Origin: Sphingobacteriaceae bacterium
Lineage (GTDB): Bacteria; Bacteroidota; Bacteroidia; Sphingobacteriales; Sphingobacteriaceae
NCBI GenBank assembly: GCA_947458775.1
Contig: CANGZX010000062.1
Span: 1-5,324, forward strand
Length of the DNA stretch: 5,324 nt
Direction of reading: 5' to 3'
This document shows, one piece after another, positions 1 to 5,324 of this stretch; position 1 is the stretch's first letter, and the number at the start of each line of letters is the position of its first letter. The notes below the pieces were generated by a model. It did not search any database. It was not told the DNA's origin and was given only the letters and a program-made list of their open reading frames with translations. Made by a program: the position numbers and the translations under genes.

Positions 1-1
1 A

Positions 2-295
2 GCTGTAGGCCATAGCTTTTTACCCCTTTATACGGAGTTAATTGCTCGTAACCGCGGTAAAGCTTTTACCCACGAACATAAAGACTGGCAATACCAACGC
101 CGAAGCCGTTATGCCGAATTTAACCTCGTATACGACGCCGGAACCAAGTTTGGACTAGAAACAAATGGGCGTATCGAATCGATCTTAATGAGCCTGCCGC
201 CCCAAGCAAATTGGGTCTATAATTTCGTGCCAACCGAGGGAAGTTCAGAGGCCGAAACTTTATCGCTCTTAAAGAAGGATATAAATTGGCTTTAA
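2..295 (+). CDS. hemF: Oxygen-dependent coproporphyrinogen III oxidase, C-terminal part (5' end outside the window)
   Basis: HemF oxidatively decarboxylates two propionate side chains of coproporphyrinogen III to vinyl groups, giving protoporphyrinogen IX. It uses O2, needs no radical SAM chemistry, and is a cytosolic homodimer. Only the last 97 residues are present; the usual length is about 300. They match the family's C-terminal block: RYAEFNLVYDAGTKFGL (visible residues 36-52), then GRIESILMSLPP (56-67), then the WVYNFVP / EGSSEAE / INWL ending typical of the family. The Asp of the VYD segment corresponds to an Asp reported as important for catalysis in the human enzyme. The family usually reads YDRGT here, whereas this protein reads YDAGT. 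The reading frame is open from base 2 to a TAA at 293-295, and the start codon lies upstream of the window. The next gene is gyrA on the same strand, 139 bases away, with no functional link expected. The identification is from remembered family motifs and is very secure. The oxygen-dependent enzyme suggests aerobic or microaerobic growth (inference). Confidence 0.95.
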   Translation, partial: AVGHSFLPLYTELIARNRGKAFTHEHKDWQYQRRSRYAEFNLVYDAGTKFGLETNGRIESILMSLPPQANWVYNFVPTEGSSEAETLSLLKKDINWL

Positions 296-354
296 AGACC
301 TGATAAAGCCCTTTTCTAGCAAACGCAAAACTTTTCCACACTGCCTAAATTACG

Positions 355-386
355 TTTTTCAAATACGTATATTCGCGTATGCTTTG
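355..386 (+). promoter_or_regulatory. Candidate Bacteroidota-type promoter of gyrA
   Basis: The Bacteroidota housekeeping promoter is usually written as TTTG near -33 and TAnnTTTG near -7, separated by about 19-21 bases. Here a T run (355-359) stands 19 bases before TATGCTTTG (378-386). The second element has one extra base between TA and TTTG, and the first lacks the G. Transcription would begin near 390-395, leaving a leader of about 40-45 bases before the gyrA ATG. The fit is imperfect, but this is the best candidate in the 139-base gap. A short inverted repeat (363-380) sits in the spacer. Confidence 0.3.
363..380. repeat. Short inverted repeat upstream of gyrA
   Basis: ATACG at 363-367 is matched by CGTAT at 376-380, with one further G-T pair inside. 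The first arm is also part of a perfect 8-base palindrome, ATACGTAT (363-370). The element lies between the two boxes of the candidate gyrA promoter, a position where an operator could act. It is small and A/T-rich enough to be chance, and no regulator is known to me for this motif. Confidence 0.25.
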
Positions 387-434
387 TGCATATTTTAACA
401 AGAAAAACTAAAATTAGCAAGATTACCAAACGAA

Positions 435-3017
435 ATGGCTGAAGAAACAGAAAAAGGAAATTTGGAACCTACAAACGACAGAATAATCCCAATTAATATT
501 GAAGAGGAAATGAAATCTGCCTACATCGATTATTCGATGTCGGTAATTGTTTCCCGTGCTTTACCTGATGTACGTGATGGCTTAAAACCTGTACACCGCA
601 GGGTTTTATATGGTATGCTCGATTTGGGTGTAACCAGCAGCAAGCCTTATAAAAAATCGGCTCGTATTGTGGGGGATGTATTGGGTAAGTATCACCCACA
701 CGGCGATTCATCGGTATACGATACCATGGTGCGTATGGCCCAAGATTGGAGCTTACGTTATCCGATGGTAGATGGACAAGGAAACTTTGGCTCTATTGAT
801 GGCGATAGCCCTGCAGCCATGCGTTATACCGAGGCTAGATTGAAGAAAATTGCCGAAGAAATGTTGAATGATATCAATAAAGACACCATTGATTATCAAC
901 TAAACTTCGATGATTCCTTAGAAGAACCTACCGTTCTGCCTACAAAAATTCCTAATTTATTGGTAAACGGCGCCTCTGGTATTGCCGTAGGTATGGCTAC
1001 CAATATGGCTCCGCATAACCTTACCGAGGTTATTGACGCCATTACCGCTTACATTGACGATAATAACATTGAGGTTTCTGGCCTCATGCAATACGTTAAA
1101 GCCCCCGATTTCCCAACTGGAGGTATTATTTACGGCTATGCAGGCGTGCAAGAAGCATTTGAAACTGGTAGAGGACGTATAGTGATGCGTGCTAAAGCCG
1201 AGATTGAAACCTACGGAAATGACAGAGAACGCATTATTGTAACCGAAATACCCTACCAGGTAAATAAGGCCAATATGATTGAGCGTACTGCCGAATTGGT
1301 AAACGAGAAAAAAATTGAAGGTATCTCTGAAATTCGCGATGAATCGGATAGAGAAGGTATGCGTATTGTGTACGAAATTAAACGAGATGCCAACTCATCT
1401 ATTGTATTAAATAATTTATTTAAATACACTGCTCTACAAACCTCATTTTCAGTAAATAACATTGCCTTGGTAAAGGGTCGTCCGCAGTTATTGAACTTAA
1501 AGGATATGATTAAATACTTTGTGGAACACCGCCACGAAGTTGTAGTACGTAGAACCAAATTCGAATTAGCCGAAGCCGAAAAACGAGCCCACATTTTAGA
1601 GGGTTTATTAATTGCCTTGGATCACTTGGATGAGGTCATTAAATTAATTCGTAATTCGGATACTCCAGAAGATGCTCGTACGGGCTTAATGGAGAAATTC
1701 GGCCTTTCTGACATTCAATCTAGAGCAATCTTGGATATGACGCTTCGCCGTTTAACCGGACTAGAGCGTGATAAAATTAAAGAAGAGTATGCTGAGTTGA
1801 TGAAAACCATCGAATTCTTGAAATCTATTTTAGCCGATGAGGGTATGCGTATGCGAATCATCAAAGACGAATTGATAGAAATTAGAGAGAAATATGGCGA
1901 TGAGCGTCGTTCGGTAATTGTGCATTCTGCAGAAGATATGCGCATGGAAGACTTTATTGCCGACGAAGAAGTGGTTATTACCATTTCGCACGAAGGTTAT
2001 ATTAAACGTACGCCACTAACCGATTACCGCATTCAGGGAAGAGGTGGAAAAGGTTCTATGGGTTCTCAATCGAGAGATGAAGACTTTATTGAGCACATCA
2101 TTACGGCATCGGCACATAACTATATGTTGTTCTTTACCGAAGCCGGACGTTGTTTTTGGTTGCGTGCATTCGAAATACCGGAAGGTACTCGTACTTCTAA
2201 AGGAAGAGCTATTCAGAACATCATCAATATTCCGAAAGAGGAGAAAATTAAGGCCTTTATTAAGGTTATTAACCTGAAAGACCAAGAGTACTTAGAAAAC
2301 AACTTCATTATTATGTGTACCAAGAAAGGTACCATTAAGAAAACGTCGTTAGCAGCATACTCACGTCCTCGTGCCAATGGTATTAATGCCATTAATATTA
2401 ACGAAGGTGATCAATTATTAGAAGCTTGCTTAACCAATGGCCAAAGTGAGGTTTTAATGGCTTTACGCTCCGGCAGAGCCATTCGATTTAACGAATCTAC
2501 CGTTCGCCCAATGGGTCGTACGGCAACTGGTGTCCGTGGTGTAACCTTGGCACATGCTAAAGATGAAGTAATTGGCATGATTACCGTAAACAATCCAGAA
2601 GTAACGGTATTGGTGGTTTCTGAGAAAGGTTATGGTAAACGTACCGATATTGAAGATTATCGTGTAACGAACCGTGGAGGTAAAGGTGTTAAAACCATTA
2701 ATATTACCGATAAAACCGGTGAATTGGTTGCCATTAAAGATGTGTTAGATACCGATGATTTAATGATTATTAACAAATCGGGTATTGTAATTCGTATTGG
2801 CGTAGCCGATTTACGTGTAATGGGTAGAGCTACGCAAGGAGTGCGCTTAATTACCTTTAAAGGAGAAGATGAAATAGCATCTATTGCTAAGGTTGCCCAC
2901 GAAGATGAAAGCGACCTAGAAGATACGATTGCCGTTGAAGGTGCCGTTACAGAAGAAACACCCGATGTAAGCACGCCAGAAACAGGAGTGGAGCCTACTG
3001 AAGAAAACCCAGAATAA
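435..3017 (+). CDS. gyrA: DNA gyrase subunit A
   Basis: GyrA is the DNA breakage-reunion subunit of gyrase (A2B2 with GyrB), which introduces negative supercoils using ATP. The N-terminal topoisomerase IIA domain starts with [20 protein letters not shown]. It carries the [10 protein letters not shown] helix (residues 87-96) and the catalytic Tyr131 after Arg130 in [10 protein letters not shown], equivalent to E. coli Tyr122. Ile183 in [12 protein letters not shown] matches the DNA-bending Ile174 of E. coli. A coiled-coil gate region lies at about 370-490. The C-terminal domain (about 510-820) has six beta-pinwheel blades. Blade 1 holds the GyrA box QGRGGKG (534-540), which argues for GyrA rather than ParC. 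A 38-residue acidic tail (823-860) follows. At 860 aa the protein is full length (E. coli 875). The ATG at 435 is the only plausible start: an in-frame stop lies at 396-398, and the next Met (residue 26) is inside the conserved block. No Shine-Dalgarno sequence is visible; the leader is A-rich, as is usual in Bacteroidota. The next gene begins 27 bases downstream. Confidence 0.98.
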   Translation: MAEETEKGNLEPTNDRIIPINIEEEMKSAYIDYSMSVIVSRALPDVRDGLKPVHRRVLYGMLDLGVTSSKPYKKSARIVGDVLGKYHPHGDSSVYDTMVRMAQDWSLRYPMVDGQGNFGSIDGDSPAAMRYTEARLKKIAEEMLNDINKDTIDYQLNFDDSLEEPTVLPTKIPNLLVNGASGIAVGMATNMAPHNLTEVIDAITAYIDDNNIEVSGLMQYVKAPDFPTGGIIYGYAGVQEAFETGRGRIVMRAKAEIETYGNDRERIIVTEIPYQVNKANMIERTAELVNEKKIEGISEIRDESDREGMRIVYEIKRDANSSIVLNNLFKYTALQTSFSVNNIALVKGRPQLLNLKDMIKYFVEHRHEVVVRRTKFELAEAEKRAHILEGLLIALDHLDEVIKLIRNSDTPEDARTGLMEKFGLSDIQSRAILDMTLRRLTGLERDKIKEEYAELMKTIEFLKSILADEGMRMRIIKDELIEIREKYGDERRSVIVHSAEDMRMEDFIADEEVVITISHEGYIKRTPLTDYRIQGRGGKGSMGSQSRDEDFIEHIITASAHNYMLFFTEAGRCFWLRAFEIPEGTRTSKGRAIQNIINIPKEEKIKAFIKVINLKDQEYLENNFIIMCTKKGTIKKTSLAAYSRPRANGINAININEGDQLLEACLTNGQSEVLMALRSGRAIRFNESTVRPMGRTATGVRGVTLAHAKDEVIGMITVNNPEVTVLVVSEKGYGKRTDIEDYRVTNRGGKGVKTINITDKTGELVAIKDVLDTDDLMIINKSGIVIRIGVADLRVMGRATQGVRLITFKGEDEIASIAKVAHEDESDLEDTIAVEGAVTEETPDVSTPETGVEPTEENPE

Positions 3018-3044
3018 ACGAGTATTAACCAATAAATTAAAATT

Positions 3045-4217
3045 ATGAACATGAAATCACTTGTATTCGCCTTTGCTTTATTAGGCTGTGCGTACAGTGC
3101 CTCTGCACAAAAAGGGGAGTTGAGTACTGCAAAAACCAATTATGAGAAATACATTGCCTTAAAAGATGCAGGCTCTTTGGCTTTAGCAGGCCCTAGTTTA
3201 ACCATTGCTAAAACCTCTATAGACAAGGCTGCCCTGAACGAAAAAACGGCCATAGATGCTAGCACATGGGCTTATAAAGCACTTATTTATGCAAATTTAG
3301 CACTAAATGAAGCTGATGCCGCAACTGCCGAGGCCCTTATTAAAAGTGCAGGAGACGATTTCTCGAAAGCAGTAGACATGGATACGGACAAGAAAAATGC
3401 CAATCTGATTACTGCAGGTAATGATGCTTTCGCTCAATTTCAATTAAATAAAGGCGTTAAAGCATTTCAAGCCCAAGATTTTAAACAAGCATATACAGCT
3501 TTTGAGCAATCTCTAATTTACCGTCCTGCTGATACCCTATTAACTTATTATAGTGGTTTAGCGGCTATAAACGCTGTAGATTACACTTCTGCAATTAAAA
3601 GATATGAAGAGTTATTGACAACTGATTACTCGGCTAACAGAGAAATTGCCTTAGATCTATCTAAACTATACAGTATGCAAAAAGACACTGTAAATGCTAT
3701 TCGAATTGCATCTGTATACGCTACTAAATTTAATGACCAAGCTTTAGCTACCCAAGAAATTGAATTGAGTTTAATGAGCGGAAAACAAAAACAAGTAATT
3801 GAAAGAATCTTAGCTCAAATAACCTTAGACCCAAAAAATAAACTGGAGCATTTTTATTTAGGTATTGCTTACGATGCGCTGAAAGAATTTAAAAAAGCAG
3901 AAGATGCTTACAAAAAAGCCATTGACCTTGATGCCAATTATTTTGATGCTACTTTAAACTTGGGTAGTGGTATTTTAAATAATGGTATTGACTTATATAA
4001 TAAAGCCAATACGTTACCTGCAAATAAACAAAAGGAGTACGATGCAGCCATGAAAGCTGCCTTTGTTGAATTCGATCGTGCGTTTCCGTATTTAGATAAA
4101 GCAGTAAAAATAGACCCTAAATCGTTGAATGCTTTACAAAACTTAAAAACGTATTACGTTATTAAAAAGAATACAGCTAAAGTTGCCGAGTTAACTAAAC
4201 AAATTTCTGCCTTGTAA
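3045..4217 (+). CDS. Exported tetratricopeptide-repeat protein of unknown function, downstream of gyrA
   Basis: This 390-residue protein has an N-terminal export signal: a short polar start with Lys4, a hydrophobic core (5-16), and an AXA-type site at SASA|Q (cleavage after Ala21). LLGC (12-15) could be read as a weak lipobox, but signal peptidase I fits better. The mature protein is almost entirely helical. TPR-like helix pairs are visible at about 129-162 (GVKAFQAQDFKQAYTAFEQS), 163-196 (GLAAINAVDYTSAIKRYEEL) and 266-299 (YLGIAYDALKEFKKAEDAYK). A fourth, expanded unit at about 300-362 ends in YLDKAVKIDP, and a last helix pair follows to the C terminus. Residues 22-128 are also helical and Ala-rich, with a less clear repeat. 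TPR arrays bind peptides or partner proteins; no catalytic motif is seen, so the partner and role are unknown. A periplasmic location is inferred. The ATG at 3045 follows the gyrA stop by 27 bases, and a second in-frame ATG at 3051 would also leave a workable signal. There is no obvious promoter in the gap, so co-transcription with gyrA is likely. A terminator follows 24 bases after the stop. Confidence 0.88.
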   Translation: MNMKSLVFAFALLGCAYSASAQKGELSTAKTNYEKYIALKDAGSLALAGPSLTIAKTSIDKAALNEKTAIDASTWAYKALIYANLALNEADAATAEALIKSAGDDFSKAVDMDTDKKNANLITAGNDAFAQFQLNKGVKAFQAQDFKQAYTAFEQSLIYRPADTLLTYYSGLAAINAVDYTSAIKRYEELLTTDYSANREIALDLSKLYSMQKDTVNAIRIASVYATKFNDQALATQEIELSLMSGKQKQVIERILAQITLDPKNKLEHFYLGIAYDALKEFKKAEDAYKKAIDLDANYFDATLNLGSGILNNGIDLYNKANTLPANKQKEYDAAMKAAFVEFDRAFPYLDKAVKIDPKSLNALQNLKTYYVIKKNTAKVAELTKQISAL

Positions 4218-4241
4218 TAGGGTGTATATTTTTACTACAGA

Positions 4242-4273
4242 AAAACCCCAATCTATAAATAGGTTGGGGTTTT
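4242..4273. terminator. Bidirectional intrinsic terminator between convergent genes
   Basis: Positions 4242-4255 pair with 4260-4273 to give a 14-bp stem with one T-G pair (4252-4263), four consecutive C-G pairs in the middle, and the four-base loop TAAA. On the plus strand the stem runs into a T-rich tract (4270-4278, one C inside), ending transcription of gyrA and the TPR gene. On the minus strand, the A run at 4241-4245 reads as a T tract after the stem, so the same hairpin can stop the transporter transcript, whose coding region ends at 4334. It sits 24 bases after the TPR stop codon. Confidence 0.9.
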
Positions 4274-4333
4274 CTTTTATCTAACATTACTATTTAACAT
4301 AATATTAATTATGAGACAATTATATTGAAATGA

Positions 4334-5182
4334 TTAACGTATCACGAAAAGAACTATACCAACAAATATAATGAATGAACCTATCCATTCACGTTTACTT
4401 ATTTCTTCTTTAAAATACCATTTGCTCACCAGCAAGGAAAATGGAAAAAGGAATAGATAAAGCAAACTGATTTCTCCTACCTGAAACTCTTTGTAAGATT
4501 GCTTAATTAACAAACTACCCATGGTGGTTAGCACCGCTATAATCATAAAATTAAGGGGCTTTATAGGTGATTTTTCCACCTTTTGATCGGCATCTTTTCT
4601 GGTTAATTTATAAATAAGCCAAGCAGAAAATAAAATGGTGCTCTCCATTATAAAAGCACTCCAAGTAACGGCGGTGTATTTAAGCGGAATGGATAAAAGA
4701 GAATACCCGAAAGACCAACACGTTATACTTAATAAAGCCAAAACGAGTCCCTTTTGTAATTTAGGAACCGATGCCTGAACCAACAAACCAACTATACAGA
4801 TAGCTAAACTTGGATAGAAATACGGACTAAAATGTTCACCTAATATAAATCTGGCGGCAAGTTGTTGCACTAATAGGCCAAATAAATTAATAACCACTAC
4901 GTTGGGGAAACTAATAAGTCTGTTGGCTAAAATAAAGAACCATAAACCCATGCCACAAATGATAGAGATGCCAATAATTTGAAGTGCCACCAACCCACTA
5001 GGTGGTATGAGTATGGTTAAGGATCCTACCAATACGGTGAAGGAAAGTAAAACGGTATAGGCACTACGTTTTAAAATAAATGAAAACGAGTTGGCATTTA
5101 CACTGTATTTCCGAATAAGAATATCGGTACAAAAGAAACAAGAATAGGCTAAGCCTACTAATAAATAGAGTTTTAAGGGCAT
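4334..5182 (-). CDS. EamA/DMT-superfamily transporter-like membrane protein
   Basis: This 282-residue, very hydrophobic protein has ten predicted membrane helices, at about 4-22, 39-58, 63-86, 92-113, 119-137, 145-163, 172-192, 209-226, 236-254 and 264-281. They fall in two halves of five, the usual build of the drug/metabolite transporter superfamily (EamA family, about 280-300 aa). Each half ends with the typical pattern of a helix, an acidic turn and a last helix: FILGEHFSPYFYPSLAICIVG in the first half (113-132, written from residue 112) and WYFKEEISKREWIGSFIIFVG in the second (about 255-275). The positively charged loop at 192-208 (KLTRKDADQKVEKSPIK) separates helices 7 and 8 and is probably cytoplasmic. 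Family members export or import small metabolites such as amino acids or nucleotide-type compounds; the substrate cannot be told from sequence. The ATG at 5182-5180 gives a short N terminus directly before helix 1 and no better start is visible. The gene is convergent with the TPR gene and appears to be transcribed alone. No Shine-Dalgarno sequence or convincing promoter was found upstream. Confidence 0.85.
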   Translation of the reverse strand: MPLKLYLLVGLAYSCFFCTDILIRKYSVNANSFSFILKRSAYTVLLSFTVLVGSLTILIPPSGLVALQIIGISIICGMGLWFFILANRLISFPNVVVINLFGLLVQQLAARFILGEHFSPYFYPSLAICIVGLLVQASVPKLQKGLVLALLSITCWSFGYSLLSIPLKYTAVTWSAFIMESTILFSAWLIYKLTRKDADQKVEKSPIKPLNFMIIAVLTTMGSLLIKQSYKEFQVGEISLLYLFLFPFSLLVSKWYFKEEISKREWIGSFIIFVGIVLFVIR

Positions 5183-5311
5183 AAATTAAGGTATAGCAAT
5201 GGGGATTTTCAAAGTGCTAAGGTAAGGAAATCAATTCCCATGCTTGTTAATTTACTGTTAAAATACCGTAAAAAATATGGGATTAAACCTTCATTTTTTG
5301 TGATTGCAGCA

Positions 5312-5324
5312 TGCTCTTCCGATC
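5312..5324 (+). other. Adapter-like sequence at the window end (possible assembly artefact)
   Basis: The last 13 bases, TGCTCTTCCGATC, are identical to the 3' part of the Illumina TruSeq read-2 adapter, and the last 12 are shared with the read-1 adapter. A match of this length placed exactly at the end of the sequence is unlikely by chance. The orientation is not that of simple read-through at the right end of a contig, which would give the reverse complement, so a chimeric read or a coincidence remains possible. The bases should not be trusted as genomic. Confidence 0.6.

Noticed and set aside
120..341. A 73-codon minus-strand open frame over the hemF end
   Set aside because: It is antisense to the highly conserved HemF C terminus, with no supporting motif.
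2044..2277. A 77-codon plus-strand open frame inside gyrA
   Set aside because: It is out of frame within the conserved GyrA C-terminal domain, with no recognisable protein character.
435..3017. Topoisomerase IV subunit A (ParC) as the identity of the large gene
   Set aside because: The complete GyrA box, six regular pinwheel blades and GyrA-type N terminus fit GyrA, whereas ParC has a degraded box and usually fewer blades.
3078..3092. Lipoprotein signal (LLGC) in the TPR protein
   Set aside because: Leu at the -2 position is a poor lipobox, and a good signal peptidase I site (SASA|Q) follows six residues later. It is kept only as an alternative.
2657..3139. A 160-codon minus-strand open frame overlapping the gyrA end and the TPR start
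   Set aside because: It is antisense to two well-supported genes, its translation is Ser/Ile/Val-rich as expected of reverse-frame reading, and it shows no family motif. The shorter minus-strand frames inside gyrA were rejected for the same reason.
5210..5245. Minus-strand promoter for the transporter gene around CTTTG
   Set aside because: A TTTG is present about 28 bases before the ATG, but the TA spacing is wrong (TAGCACTTTG) and no clear -33 TTTG lies at the right distance.
5250..5274. A short TTTAC/GTAAA inverted repeat upstream of the transporter
   Set aside because: The stem is only five A/T-rich pairs with a long loop, so it is neither a convincing terminator nor an operator.

Overview
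The window looks like a short chromosomal piece from a member of the Bacteroidota, probably of the Sphingobacteriales/Pedobacter type. The reasons are moderate GC, A/T-rich leaders without Shine-Dalgarno sequences, a possible Bacteroidota-type promoter, and the character of the GyrA and TPR proteins. The lineage below phylum is an inference from remembered protein character, not from a search.

Layout, left to right. Positions 2-295 hold the last 97 codons of hemF (oxygen-dependent coproporphyrinogen III oxidase), cut by the window edge. A 139-base leader follows, with a weak promoter candidate and a small inverted repeat. Then comes a complete gyrA (435-3017, 860 aa). A gene for an exported tetratricopeptide-repeat protein (3045-4217, 390 aa) starts 27 bases after gyrA and is probably co-transcribed with it. 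A strong hairpin with T tracts on both sides (4242-4273) closes this unit. It also faces a convergent minus-strand gene for a 10-helix EamA/DMT-type transporter (4334-5182). The last 142 bases hold no gene that I can support. The final 13 bases match the 3' part of a common Illumina adapter, so the right edge may be an assembly artefact.

The genes do not form one pathway. hemF (haem synthesis), gyrA (DNA supercoiling) and the transporter look like ordinary housekeeping neighbours. The only suggestive association is the exported TPR protein directly behind gyrA. I found no CRISPR array, RNA gene, insertion sequence or defence module, and no clear sign of an undescribed system.
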